From Planctomycetota bacterium (GTDB lineage Bacteria > Planctomycetota > UBA1135 > UBA2386): DNA of 59,709 bases. Within the stretch, counting starts at the first letter, position 1. Each line of letters begins with the position of its first letter. Position numbers and translations under genes: made by a program. This document shows, piece by piece, positions 35,988-44,546 of the stretch. The notes below the pieces were generated by a model, which was given only the letters and a program-made list of their open reading frames with translations, had not been told where the DNA came from and searched no databases. The DNA lies in the NCBI GenBank assembly GCA_021776805.1, contig JAJFFD010000098.1, forward strand, positions 1 through 59,709. The letters run 5' to 3'.

Positions 35988-37583
35988 ATGCACTGGCCTT
36001 ACGACTATAAAAAAGAAGCCCAGCGCCGGAAAGTGTTAAGTGACGCTTTCTGGTCACTAGATGACCCGCGTGCAGAATTTATCAAGCGATACAAAGACGA
36101 CCCGGTTGCGTTTATCATAGATTGGTGTTGGACGTATGACCCGCGTAATAACTCTAAAAACAAATCAGCGCCGGTACACATGCCATTCCTTCTATTCCCT
36201 AAGCAAGTTGAACTGGTCGAGTGGCTACAGTCATGTGTAGACAATGAAGACGATGGCCTACTTGAAAAAGCTCGCGACATGGGCGCGTCTTGGGTTGCTT
36301 GTGGTTTTACTGTATGGCTATGGCTATTGCACCCCGGCGCTGCTATAGGCTGGGGGTCACGCAAAGAGGAATACGTTGATCGCATCGGCGACCCAAAAAC
36401 TATATTTTGGAAGGTTAGATACCTTATAGAAAAGCTACCGCCATTTGCCAAGCCAATTGGTTACGACCCCAAAAGACACGCCACATATATGAAAATTATT
36501 AATCCTGAAAACGGGTCAACCGTTACCGGCGAAGCTGGGGATAACATTGGTCGAGGTGGTCGTACACTTATTTACTTCAAAGATGAAAGCGCACACTACG
36601 AGCGACCGGAGCTAATCGAAGCCGCGCTAGGCGATAACACCAATGTTCAAATAGACATATCTTCGGTTAACGGTACTGGCAACGTGTTTTACAGGCGTAG
36701 ACATGGCGGCATGGTTAAAGTGTTCGTTATGGATTGGCGCGACCACCCCGGAAAAGATCAAGCATGGTACGACAAACGCAAACAGAAAGCTGAAAGCGAG
36801 GGCTTACTGCATGTATTTGCCCAAGAGGTTGACCGCGATTATGCTGGTGCCGTACAGGGTGTCATTATTCCGGGTACGTGGGTTAGGTCTGCATTGGACG
36901 CGCATATAAATCTTGATATGGAAATAGTAGGCGGTAGGCAGGCCGGGCTTGATATTGCTGATGAGGGCGGAGACACAAATGCGCTTGCCGTCCGAGATGG
37001 TGTGTTGCTGGAAAGCATAGAAGAATGGGGCGAGGGCGATACAAGCGACACGGCGCAAAGGGCAGTCGGTGAATGTGATGAGGTGAATTGCGCCACCATG
37101 CGTTATGATAGCGTTGGTGTTGGTGCGGGCGTTAAAGCTGATATACGCAAGGAAAAAGAGCGCGAACAGGATAATAATGTCGATGGGCCATACTCAAAGA
37201 TAATCGCCATACCCTATAATGGCGGTAGTAGTGTTCATGAGCCTGAGAAACAATTTACAGAGGGTAAAAAGAATAAGGATATGTTTAAAAACTTAAAGGC
37301 TCAAGATTGGTGGGGATTACGGACACGTTTCTATAAAACGCATCGTATGGTAAATGGGTTAGAGGAATACCCGCATGATGAATTAATAAGCCTTGATAGT
37401 AAAATACCGCTAATACACAAGCTCGTAAACGAACTAAGTCAACCAACACGTAAGTATGACACCGTTAATCGAATACTGGTTGACAAAAAGCCAGAAGGAA
37501 CAAAGTCGCCAAATCTTGCGGATGCTGTAGTTATGGCGTATAGTAGTGTTGGGCCGAAGAAAATCAGAATGGCATTTATTTAA
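35988..37583 (+). CDS. terL: terminase large subunit
   Basis: The 531-aa protein is the packaging motor. The ATPase half has an atypical Walker A region (KARDMGASWVACGF, about 94-107), as in many TerL with an adenine-binding FPKQVELVEWLQ upstream, and a Walker B-like LIYFKDES (about 195-202). The nuclease half has GLDIADEGGDTNA (about 322-334), the first acidic cluster of the RNase H-like fold, and YDSVGVGAG further on. It starts 29 nt after a small gene and ends directly before portal, as usual. Confidence 0.92.
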   Translation: MHWPYDYKKEAQRRKVLSDAFWSLDDPRAEFIKRYKDDPVAFIIDWCWTYDPRNNSKNKSAPVHMPFLLFPKQVELVEWLQSCVDNEDDGLLEKARDMGASWVACGFTVWLWLLHPGAAIGWGSRKEEYVDRIGDPKTIFWKVRYLIEKLPPFAKPIGYDPKRHATYMKIINPENGSTVTGEAGDNIGRGGRTLIYFKDESAHYERPELIEAALGDNTNVQIDISSVNGTGNVFYRRRHGGMVKVFVMDWRDHPGKDQAWYDKRKQKAESEGLLHVFAQEVDRDYAGAVQGVIIPGTWVRSALDAHINLDMEIVGGRQAGLDIADEGGDTNALAVRDGVLLESIEEWGEGDTSDTAQRAVGECDEVNCATMRYDSVGVGAGVKADIRKEKEREQDNNVDGPYSKIIAIPYNGGSSVHEPEKQFTEGKKNKDMFKNLKAQDWWGLRTRFYKTHRMVNGLEEYPHDELISLDSKIPLIHKLVNELSQPTRKYDTVNRILVDKKPEGTKSPNLADAVVMAYSSVGPKKIRMAFI

Positions 37584-38912
37584 ATGGTATGGAAAACATT
37601 AAAGGGAATGGCTTTTGGCTTTGGTGGAGACGCGCCACAAATAGAAAAAAAGTCAGCTACCCTTGAACAACTTTTATCGCCGTACCTGAGAACGGGCGAC
37701 GTTACCGCACGCACATCGTCCGGTGCGCTTTCGCTATACAGGCAATCAAGCGCCGTTTCAATTGTCATTAACAAGATAGCTCGACAAATAAAACAATTAC
37801 GTCCTGTTATCCTACTTAATGACGGCAATGATATGGAGACATCGCACGATATACTGGACTTACTTGACAACCCTGCCCCGGAATGGTCGCGCACAAGGTT
37901 CATGGAAACGCTGGCGGTCAACTATCTGGCCACAAGTGAGGCATTTGTGTGGTGTGCCGGTAATATTCGCAACGCACCCCTAGAAATGGTGCCTATTAGC
38001 TCCGATAAAATCACGGTAAATGAGACAAGCAACGATATCCCGGTTTCATACGCTATTTACAACGGTCCGTATAAAGGCGTTTTTAAGCGCATGGAACAGC
38101 GCGTCAATGGAAAGCGGGTTGTTCGGTACATAGATGCATCTAATATGGCCGAATTGCTTGTTATACGAGGCGTGGATACGCAAAGCACGTCAGGGCTAAA
38201 GCCCCAAAGTAAATTGCGGCCTATTCAGGATGAAATTAACCAAGTCCTAAAGGCCAACAAACACAATCTATCCATGTTGGCCAATGGTGGTAGGTTATCT
38301 TTGGTGTTTACGTTAAAGGGGGCCGGTCAAGATGAATTTGAGGACGCACAACAGCGACTTAAAGAGCAATATAGGGGCGCTGATGCAGCAGGAACAATTA
38401 GTGTAATCTCAGCGGAGGATACTAAGGTTGAAGAGTTCGGTATCACGCCCAAGGATATGGACTTCGAGGCCATGCAAAAAACTGCCATTTTGCGCGTGGC
38501 TCAAGAGTTTGATATACCGGGCATCTTGGTGAATAACGATAATTCAACATTTAACAATATGGATACCGCTAGGGAATTAATGTGGGATGATGCTATTTTC
38601 CCCGTTGTTACGTCTGTATATGAGGGGCTAGAAGACTTCTTATTGATGCGCTTTGGCATAAGCGATAAAGATGCTGACTTATGGTTTGATGAAAGCAAGG
38701 TGCCAGCACTACGTATGCGTAGGGTTGAAGAAGTTAAGGCTCGCCGGGAAGCTAACGTTGAAACCATTGACGAACTTAGAACGGTTTTAGGGCTTGATGA
38801 ATACGGCGATGGTGGAGATAAGATTTACGAGGCCGCGACAAAAGTACCGCTTGGCACCGGCTTTGATAGTGACCCAAGACGCGATGTTGTTAAACCGAAT
38901 GATGATGGGTGA
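37584..38912 (+). CDS. portal protein, HK97 type
   Basis: The 442-aa product has the HK97-like portal pattern: RTGDVTARTSSGALSLYRQSSAVSIVINKIA at 36-66, LLDNPAPEWSRTRFMET, VPISSDKI, the LRPIQDEINQVLKANKHN helix and VAQEFDIPGILVNN near 318-331. It forms the dodecameric DNA gate at one capsid vertex. It starts on the base after the terminase stop. The stop overlaps an upstream in-frame GTG of the next gene. Confidence 0.9.
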   Translation: MVWKTLKGMAFGFGGDAPQIEKKSATLEQLLSPYLRTGDVTARTSSGALSLYRQSSAVSIVINKIARQIKQLRPVILLNDGNDMETSHDILDLLDNPAPEWSRTRFMETLAVNYLATSEAFVWCAGNIRNAPLEMVPISSDKITVNETSNDIPVSYAIYNGPYKGVFKRMEQRVNGKRVVRYIDASNMAELLVIRGVDTQSTSGLKPQSKLRPIQDEINQVLKANKHNLSMLANGGRLSLVFTLKGAGQDEFEDAQQRLKEQYRGADAAGTISVISAEDTKVEEFGITPKDMDFEAMQKTAILRVAQEFDIPGILVNNDNSTFNNMDTARELMWDDAIFPVVTSVYEGLEDFLLMRFGISDKDADLWFDESKVPALRMRRVEEVKARREANVETIDELRTVLGLDEYGDGGDKIYEAATKVPLGTGFDSDPRRDVVKPNDDG

Positions 38913-38917
38913 TTGAA

Positions 38918-39208
38918 ATGACAGAAGATACAGAACAAGATTTAACAGTATTGATTGACGGTAAAGAAGTTAACTTCTTGAAGGGTAGCTTTTCGTTTAA
39001 ATTAAATACATTCCACGATAGACCTTTTCTGAAGTCTGCCAAATTCCTTGCCTTTTCAGATCAGGTGCCTATGTTCATGAAGGAGCACTGTGAGATTAAA
39101 ACAATTCAGTGTGGAATTGAAATGACGCAAATGATGCAAATATCTATCCGGTTTATCAATGATCGACAAGCTTATGGCGAAATCGGATTTTGGGTTATGC
39201 TGGATTAA
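38918..39208 (+). CDS. small protein between portal and head genes, unknown
   Basis: The 96-aa product starts acidic (TEDTEQDLTVLIDG) and is otherwise mixed. It is not recognised. A GTG at 38909 overlapping the portal stop is an alternative start, but the ATG at 38918 is preferred. Confidence 0.55.
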   Translation: MTEDTEQDLTVLIDGKEVNFLKGSFSFKLNTFHDRPFLKSAKFLAFSDQVPMFMKEHCEIKTIQCGIEMTQMMQISIRFINDRQAYGEIGFWVMLD

Positions 39209-39210
39209 TC

Positions 39211-39393
39211 ATGGATATTTCAACATATATATTTTTTGTACTATTAGCTCTGGTGTTTATCGGCGGGACAATTGATAGGTTTGATGACACAGAAGCTTTT
39301 GGCGGCGCAGTTGGCGGACTTTGTGCTATGTGGTGTATCTGGCAGTTCGGCTGGTACATGACCGCACTTGTACTTGCCGATTGGGGAATATGA
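39211..39393 (+). CDS. 60-residue membrane protein
   Basis: The product has two hydrophobic segments (STYIFFVLLALVFIGG, about 4-19, and AVGGLCAMWCIWQFGWYMTALVLA, about 31-54). It begins 2 nt after the preceding stop and overlaps the head morphogenesis gene by 4 nt. Its role is unknown, and a superinfection-exclusion peptide is one possibility. Confidence 0.5.
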   Translation: MDISTYIFFVLLALVFIGGTIDRFDDTEAFGGAVGGLCAMWCIWQFGWYMTALVLADWGI

Positions 39394-40106
39394 CAAACCA
39401 GCAAGAGCAACGCGACGACCTAGAGGAAAAGTTACGGCTTGAGGGTCTTTTTCTGCCGTTTGTGCTGGAAGCGTTCGCGGATGAACGGGAAATGTTTGGG
39501 CGAAGCGTAAGGCGGTCGGGTCTAACGCCTAGAGAGGATCAAATCTTTGAAATATGGCAACCTATTATGCGCCGCCACATGCGGAATACCGGCGTTGTGT
39601 TTACTGATACAACTGGCAATGATGTTTTAGACAATATACTTGAAAATAGCGTTGCTGAAGCCATGGACAAGCGTGCCGAAGCGCAAAGTCAAGCCATAGC
39701 GAATACGTCAAAGCGCAACATGGATAAATCTGTATCCATGACGGTCGAAGCATTCAAAGAAGATGGCGACGAATTTAACAACGGTATATTGGCTGTTGTG
39801 GCTGGCCGCTTGCTAACGCGAACGCAAACCGGACGCGATACAGGCATATTGGTTACATCGACACAGACAGCAGCCGAAACCAGTAAAGACATTGTCGCAA
39901 CATCCACCGGCAAGCAATTCAAGACTTGGGTAACCCAAGGTGACGAGCGTGTCAGGCCGACGCATGTTTTGGCTGATAGTCAGCGCGTTTTGGCAAGTAA
40001 GCCGTTTAGCGTTGGAAATAGCCTGCTAATGCATCCCGGCGATACATCTCTAGGGGCTTCGCTTGATGAAATTATTAATTGTCGGTGTAGTGCTGTTTAT
40101 GAATAA
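39390..40106 (+). CDS. head morphogenesis protein, SPP1 gp7 / Mu gpF type
   Basis: The 238-aa product has the family's C-terminal domain: FKTWVTQGDERVRPTHVLADSQRV, then PGDTSLGASLDEIINCRCSAVYE, with the conserved His, Cys and Asp/Glu residues. It is a minor head protein near the portal needed for assembly. The ATG at 39390 overlaps the previous stop. Its 3' end overlaps the leftward gene at 40075 tail to tail by 32 nt. Confidence 0.85.
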   Translation: MTNQQEQRDDLEEKLRLEGLFLPFVLEAFADEREMFGRSVRRSGLTPREDQIFEIWQPIMRRHMRNTGVVFTDTTGNDVLDNILENSVAEAMDKRAEAQSQAIANTSKRNMDKSVSMTVEAFKEDGDEFNNGILAVVAGRLLTRTQTGRDTGILVTSTQTAAETSKDIVATSTGKQFKTWVTQGDERVRPTHVLADSQRVLASKPFSVGNSLLMHPGDTSLGASLDEIINCRCSAVYE

Positions 40107-40368
40107 CAACCATACCTCGCACCGCCTCAAGTAATTCAAGATAGTCGTCACGTCGCATAATGACGACTTCGGCGGCGTGTCGGTTTGACGTAACATTTTT
40201 GTTTATTTTTGTGATAGCCTTTTCAGCTGCAAGTCTGCCAAAGTTAGCTTCCATGCAACTGTTAAAATGATCACCAATTCTGCCCAGATAGTCTCTATGG
40301 TACGTGTACTCAAACCGCGCCGTGTCACATTTTTCCAGCAGAAATCGTTCGATGTTAAATGTTTTCAT
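40075..40368 (-). CDS. small basic protein, distal gene of the leftward island
   Basis: The 97-aa product is mixed alpha/beta with a basic surface (TARFEYTYHRDYLGRIGDHF, EVVIMRRDDYLELLEAVRGM). The last part resembles the antitoxin-like ELLEAVRG ends of small phage proteins but is not assigned. Its 3' end overlaps the head morphogenesis gene on the opposite strand. Confidence 0.55.
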   Translation of the reverse strand: MKTFNIERFLLEKCDTARFEYTYHRDYLGRIGDHFNSCMEANFGRLAAEKAITKINKNVTSNRHAAEVVIMRRDDYLELLEAVRGMVVIHKQHYTDN

Positions 40369-40377
40369 AACCCTGTC

Positions 40378-40533
40378 CTATTTTTTATTATTGTGTTGAT
40401 TGCGATTTGGGTATAGTATGTCCCATAGTCTTTTGCGTAACATGGTATCACTTTCAAGACCTAACCACTTGCGCCTTGTTCCCAGCATAGAGGCAAACAT
40501 ATCAAGCTGTTTTCCACTTGGGTGAATTATCAT
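40378..40533 (-). CDS. 51-residue basic protein in the leftward island
   Basis: The ATG at 40533 overlaps the stop of the upstream gene (TGATG). The basic product contains SGKQLDMFASMLGTRRKWLGL and KRLWDILYP. It is not recognised. Confidence 0.5.
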   Translation of the reverse strand: MIIHPSGKQLDMFASMLGTRRKWLGLESDTMLRKRLWDILYPNRNQHNNKK

Positions 40534-40814
40534 CACTCACCCCTTGCTTTCTTTAGGGCTTGGGTTATTTTTCCGTTATTTAGGAAAAGATTTGTTACCG
40601 CTTTTTCGTTCGTAAATCCGCTATCTGAGCAGTCCACAACTAAACGGCGTGTTTCCTCTACCGCCTCATACAAATCACGAGCTGCGGCTATTAAGTGAGC
40701 GTCATTAATGTCATAGACAATAGCTATCTCAGGCTTGTCTGGTGATGATGTAACCACGTATTCACCACTGCCACCACCCTCAAACGTCCACGGACCTTCT
40801 GTAAAATCAGTCAT
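40533..40814 (-). CDS. small protein with GPWTFEGGGSGEYVV start, unknown
   Basis: The 93-aa product has EGPWTFEGGGSGEYVVTSSP followed by DINDAHLIAAARDLYEAVEE, a pattern that recurs in small phage proteins (GPW...DAxLIAAAPDLLEAL). Function unknown. The ATG at 40814 overlaps the upstream stop by 8 nt, with GGAG upstream. Confidence 0.68.
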   Translation of the reverse strand: MTDFTEGPWTFEGGGSGEYVVTSSPDKPEIAIVYDINDAHLIAAARDLYEAVEETRRLVVDCSDSGFTNEKAVTNLFLNNGKITQALKKARGE

Positions 40815-41013
40815 TGATTTTCTCCAGTTCGTGTGCCTCAAACCGCCAAGACAGGGTTGTTTTGTTGGCTATATCATCTTGATCAAGTACGTGTATTATT
40901 CTTAAGTTGTTATAGTTATTGAACCCAACTACAGTACACGGATTGTCAACACCCCAATTATCTTGCCCGATGTAGTTAACCTTATCGCCAACTTTAAAAT
41001 TACTTTTGGTCAT
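40807..41013 (-). CDS. small SH3-like beta protein, unknown
   Basis: The 68-aa product (NFKVGDKVNYIGQDNWGVDNPCTVVGF) has the strand pattern of small KOW/SH3-like barrels. An ATG at 41016 is an alternative start. AGGG lies 7-8 nt before the chosen one. It is 19 nt after the first island gene. Confidence 0.55.
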   Translation of the reverse strand: MTKSNFKVGDKVNYIGQDNWGVDNPCTVVGFNNYNNLRIIHVLDQDDIANKTTLSWRFEAHELEKIND

Positions 41014-41032
41014 CATTTTTCCCTATCATTAA

Positions 41033-41200
41033 TTACATCACCATTCTTGATGTAAGCGCAAAGATAGCGGCAATCGTACCTAGCAATGTAACCCAAGACA
41101 ATACTGCGCTGGCAAGGTTACCGCTGTCAATTCTTATATTTATTAAAAAGCATCCGCCGCCAAGCGCAACGCAATATAGTAGCCAAATTAGGTCTGTCAT
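41033..41200 (-). CDS. 55-residue membrane protein, first gene of the leftward island
   Basis: The product has two hydrophobic helices (DLIWLLYCVALGGGCFLI, about 3-20, and AVLSWVTLLGTIAAIFAL, about 32-49) joined by a short polar loop. AGGA lies 6-7 nt before the ATG at 41200. It is read from the 41229-41256 promoter. Confidence 0.6.
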   Translation of the reverse strand: MTDLIWLLYCVALGGGCFLINIRIDSGNLASAVLSWVTLLGTIAAIFALTSRMVM

Positions 41201-41228
41201 CATTTTTCCTTTCATTAATTACATCCAC

Positions 41229-41256
41229 ACCATACCACACACATAAACCCTGTCAA
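41229..41256 (-). promoter_or_regulatory. promoter of the leftward island
   Basis: On the minus strand TTGACA (41256-41251) and TATGGT (41234-41229) are 16 nt apart. It precedes the first island gene by about 30 nt and is oriented against the surrounding head genes. Confidence 0.65.
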
Positions 41257-41368
41257 CAACTATTTTCAATACCACCAAATATTGCAATTTCACGTTAGAT
41301 AATGTATTGTGAATGCGGTGTGTGGTTTTGTTCCTTTCCCCGCACACTTTCATGACCTTCCCGTCCCT

Positions 41369-41404
41369 AAGTCCTCGGCGCAATGCCGAGGACTTTTGGT
41401 TTTA
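41369..41404 (+). terminator. rightward Rho-independent terminator before the protease gene
   Basis: AAGTCCTCGGC and GCCGAGGACTT form a perfect 11-bp stem with a GCAAT loop, followed by TTGGTTTT. Together with the upstream island it breaks the head-gene transcript between morphogenesis and protease. Another GTGTGTGG/CCGCACAC pairing precedes it at about 41319-41348. Confidence 0.75.
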
Positions 41405-41473
41405 TCCGCTAACTATACAAAAATCAACCGCATTGTGTTAAGATAAGAAAATTTTACTTGACAAAGGTATATT

Positions 41474-42376
41474 ATGCAAAAGCGCGACCATCTATCTGAT
41501 ATAAAAGAAGTTGATGTAAGTCTCGAAATAAAAGCGCTTCCCGAAGATGAAATTGGCGTATTTGAGGGTTATGGTGCTGTATTCGGCAACATTGACAGCG
41601 ACGGTGATATTATTGCCAAGGGCGCTTTTGCGGATAGTTTACGCCTGCGTACACCTAAAATGTTGTGGCAGCATAATGCACGCGAGCCAATTGGAGTATT
41701 CACCGAAGTAAAAGAAGATGAAAACGGCCTATACGTCAAGGGTAAACTGATTAACACCGGGCGCGGAGCTGAAGCTTACGAGCTTTTAAAAATGGGCGCT
41801 CTTGATGGCATGTCGGTCGGCTTCAAAACAAAACAGGCTAGCCGTGATCATGGTACAGGTAGGCGCACTATCATGCAGGCGGAACTTATGGAGGTATCAC
41901 TTGTGACTTTCCCGGCAAACGAACTGGCTACGGTAACGGCGGTTAAATCGCTTAACGGCCTGTCAATGGACATGGATACAAAGTCGGATGATACTGATTA
42001 CAAGAAAGATGGTGTAATTGTATTTGATGCAGCTATCAACATGGCCAAGTCAATTTTAGGATTTGGTGGTGCGGTTGAGTACACAGATACCGATATCGCA
42101 GAAATTGAACAGATTTATAAAACGGCTGGTTTTGTCAGTCCGTTTTCAGAAGATGCCGGATTTATCGATCAGAAAATGGTTGAAAAGATGGCAACCAAGG
42201 AAATTGAGAAAGCATTACGGCAGGGGGCGCGTTTTTCTCGTGACGCCGCCAAGGCCGCATTATCGCAGCGTGAGGTTGCGGTAAAAGAAGATCAGCAGCG
42301 TGAGGTTGAGGATAAAGAAAATCAAAACGAGTTAAAACGGGCATTAGCCCAACTTGAAAAAACATTAACAAAATAG
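41474..42376 (+). CDS. prohead protease, HK97/U35 family
   Basis: The 300-aa product has VFEGYGAVFGNIDSDGDIIAKGAF (29-52), MLWQHN with the catalytic His (about 63-68), DGMSVGF with the catalytic Ser (about 111-117) and ELMEVSLVTFPAN. These are the hallmarks of the HK97 protease. The C-terminal half is charged and helical and may act as a scaffold. It cleaves the capsid delta domain encoded next. AAAGG precedes the ATG by 7 nt. Confidence 0.9.
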   Translation: MQKRDHLSDIKEVDVSLEIKALPEDEIGVFEGYGAVFGNIDSDGDIIAKGAFADSLRLRTPKMLWQHNAREPIGVFTEVKEDENGLYVKGKLINTGRGAEAYELLKMGALDGMSVGFKTKQASRDHGTGRRTIMQAELMEVSLVTFPANELATVTAVKSLNGLSMDMDTKSDDTDYKKDGVIVFDAAINMAKSILGFGGAVEYTDTDIAEIEQIYKTAGFVSPFSEDAGFIDQKMVEKMATKEIEKALRQGARFSRDAAKAALSQREVAVKEDQQREVEDKENQNELKRALAQLEKTLTK

Positions 42377-42385
42377 GAAAATCTC

Positions 42386-43762
42386 ATGGCTGATGAAGCT
42401 GATGAAATGAATTGGGTAGAAGTCAAGGAGGCGGTGGAAAAATGCACCAAAACCGTTGAAGACTACCGTAAAGAAGTAGAAGAGGTTAAAGGTTCCATTG
42501 ATCCTGCAAAGCAGGAAAAGATGGACCGCAACCTCACAAAAGCCCTAGAGGGCATGAATGAAGTTACGCTAAGCCTTGAAAAGAGTGCCGAGGTATCTGA
42601 AAAGATGCAACAGCGCCTTGATGATGCAGAGCTTGTTCTAGCTAAGGGTAATACATCTAAAGACGGTGATAGCCTGCGCACCAAGTTTGATGACATGCAA
42701 GCGTCATGGCTTCGCAACGGTAATGATGTATCTGGCATTGACATGAAAGAGTTCAAAGACGGCGTGATTGAAAGCGTAATTGAAAATGAACTTTGTCAGA
42801 AAGACGGCATTCAGGTAGACGCATTACGTCATGAAATGAAGTCAATGGTAGCTGGCTCTAATCCAGATGGCGGTTACTTTGTGACACCTGATATGCGCGG
42901 TCGCATCGAAACGCGGGCTTTCCGCACATCGCCAATTCGACAGTTGGCGACGGTTACTAACACAACCAAAGACAGTGTTGAATGGATACTGGATGATGAC
43001 GAAGCTGGTTTTGAGTGGGTTGGTGAGGTTCAGTCTCGTAGCACAACCGATACACCTCAAGTCGGCAAAGTAATTATCCCTGTTCACGAAATGGCAGCAA
43101 AGCCAAAAATCTCACAGAAGCTAATTGATGATGCTGGTTTTGATATTGAAAGCTGGTTGTCTCAGAAAGTTTCTGACAGGTTTGGTCGTGGTGAAAACAC
43201 TGCTTTTGTTGCCGGTGACGGCGTTCTTAAGCCTCGTGGTTTCCTTGATTATGCAGATGCAAATGCTGCGGTAACTTACGACGGCGCTGATGCATATGAG
43301 CGTGGTAAGCTGGGTTCTTTCGAAATTGATATCAATGCTGGCAATGATGACGTTGTTGCTGATGGCCTTAAAGAGTTCCAATCAATTCTTAAGCCTGAGT
43401 ATGATGGTAATGCCGCATGGCTTCTTAACCATAAGCTTTTTGGTCAGAAGATTGTCACACTGAAAGACAGCAACAACCAGTATCTGTTGCGCTTTGGTGA
43501 TAGCCTGCGTGAGGGTGATACATTGCGGTTACTTGGTAAGCGTGTTGTGTTGGCAAACGATATGCCAGCGTCCGGTGCAAGCGGTACTTACCCGATTGCT
43601 TACGGTGATTTCCGCGAGGGGTATATGATCGTTGATCGTATTGGTATTCGTGTCTTGCGTGACCCGTACACCGACAAGCCATTCATTCAATTCTATACTA
43701 CAAAGCGCACAGGCGGCGCTGTAGTTAACTTTGATGCACTTAAGCGCATCAAGCAAGCATAA
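42386..43762 (+). CDS. major capsid protein, HK97 fold
   Basis: The 458-aa protein has an N-terminal charged coiled coil (about 1-130), the delta domain removed by the protease. The HK97 fold follows: MVAGSNPDGGYFVTPDMRGRI (about 152-172), IRQLATVTNTTKDS, KPKISQKLIDDAGFDIESWL and AFVAGDG, then the C-terminal PFIQFYTTKRTGGAVVNFDALK. Codon usage looks typical of a highly expressed gene by eye. Confidence 0.93.
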   Translation: MADEADEMNWVEVKEAVEKCTKTVEDYRKEVEEVKGSIDPAKQEKMDRNLTKALEGMNEVTLSLEKSAEVSEKMQQRLDDAELVLAKGNTSKDGDSLRTKFDDMQASWLRNGNDVSGIDMKEFKDGVIESVIENELCQKDGIQVDALRHEMKSMVAGSNPDGGYFVTPDMRGRIETRAFRTSPIRQLATVTNTTKDSVEWILDDDEAGFEWVGEVQSRSTTDTPQVGKVIIPVHEMAAKPKISQKLIDDAGFDIESWLSQKVSDRFGRGENTAFVAGDGVLKPRGFLDYADANAAVTYDGADAYERGKLGSFEIDINAGNDDVVADGLKEFQSILKPEYDGNAAWLLNHKLFGQKIVTLKDSNNQYLLRFGDSLREGDTLRLLGKRVVLANDMPASGASGTYPIAYGDFREGYMIVDRIGIRVLRDPYTDKPFIQFYTTKRTGGAVVNFDALKRIKQA

Positions 43763-43777
43763 GAAAGGCTTTGTAAG

Positions 43778-44179
43778 ATGGCAATTCAAGATATCAGAAG
43801 TGATCTGTTGAACACCCTTGTTGATGTTAATGCAATTTCAACAGACACAACCACTACTACAAACAGCTTTGATACATCGCATTACGATCCCGGCTTTTAC
43901 TTTGCTTTTGAAGTACAAGCCTATACAGACGGCACCTATAGCGTGTCTCTTGAAGAAAGTGATGACGACAGTGTCTTTGCCGCAATTCCAGCGGCTGCGA
44001 CATTGGGGACATCTCCAGTATCGCTAACGGCTGTTACCGCAGACGGTGGAACGCTTAACACAATCGGCGCGTTTAGCAATAAGCAATATGTGCGCGCATC
44101 TATTGTGTCAACGTCAACCACTTCTGGCGCGACTATTCGCACCTTGGCCGTGGCTAAAGGCGAACTACTGCCAGTATAG
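43778..44179 (+). CDS. probable capsid decoration or head-associated beta-sandwich protein
   Basis: The 133-aa product is rich in Thr, Ser and Ala with alternating strands and resembles small beta-sandwich proteins (DPGFYFAFEVQAYTDGTYSVSLEESDDDSVF) encoded right after capsid genes. A decoration or head-fibre role is inferred from its position and composition. A terminator-like hairpin follows. Confidence 0.6.
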   Translation: MAIQDIRSDLLNTLVDVNAISTDTTTTTNSFDTSHYDPGFYFAFEVQAYTDGTYSVSLEESDDDSVFAAIPAAATLGTSPVSLTAVTADGGTLNTIGAFSNKQYVRASIVSTSTTSGATIRTLAVAKGELLPV

Positions 44180-44197
44180 TGCAGTAAATAAAATCTC

Positions 44198-44227
44198 GGG
44201 TAGCGCCTCGGCGCTGCCCTTATTTAT
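44198..44227 (+). terminator. hairpin after the capsid-associated gene
   Basis: GGGTAGCGCC and GGCGCTGCCC form a 10-bp stem (one G-U pair) with a very short loop, followed by TTATTTATA. The U-tract is interrupted, so partial termination or RNA stabilisation is likely, which would lower expression of downstream connector genes relative to capsid. Confidence 0.6.
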
Positions 44228-44243
44228 AATAGACAGGTGAAAC

Positions 44244-44546
44244 ATGGAAGTTGAAGTTTTAAAAGATGGCTGGATTAGCAAGACGCCAGCGGAAAACGGT
44301 AGCCCAAAAGTTAAGGGCGATAGGTTGGAAATACATCACAAAGCACATTTGGCAAACTTGATTGAAAAAGGTTGGGTTGGTGAATGTGACGGGCTAAAAG
44401 CAGCCGAGGAAGCAAAAGCAGCCGAGGAAGCAAAAGCCCAAGAGCTTGAAACCAAGGTTGATGCGCCAACGGAAACTAAGGTTGATGCGCCTACTGAGAC
44501 TAAAGAAAAACCAAAACGCGGCAGGCCAGCCAAGTCAAAGGCTTAA
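44244..44546 (+). CDS. small head-region protein with C-terminal AT-hook-like motif
   Basis: The 100-aa product has a folded N-terminal part (VEVLKDGWISKTP...LANLIEKGWVGEC) and a low-complexity tail of exact repeats, AAEEAK (53-58, 59-64) and TKVDAPTE (70-77, 78-85). It ends in KPKRGRPAKSKA, an AT-hook core (KRGRPAK, 91-97). It could contact DNA during packaging, or simply be a connector with a charged tail. The TAA overlaps the next start. Confidence 0.6.
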   Translation: MEVEVLKDGWISKTPAENGSPKVKGDRLEIHHKAHLANLIEKGWVGECDGLKAAEEAKAAEEAKAQELETKVDAPTETKVDAPTETKEKPKRGRPAKSKA

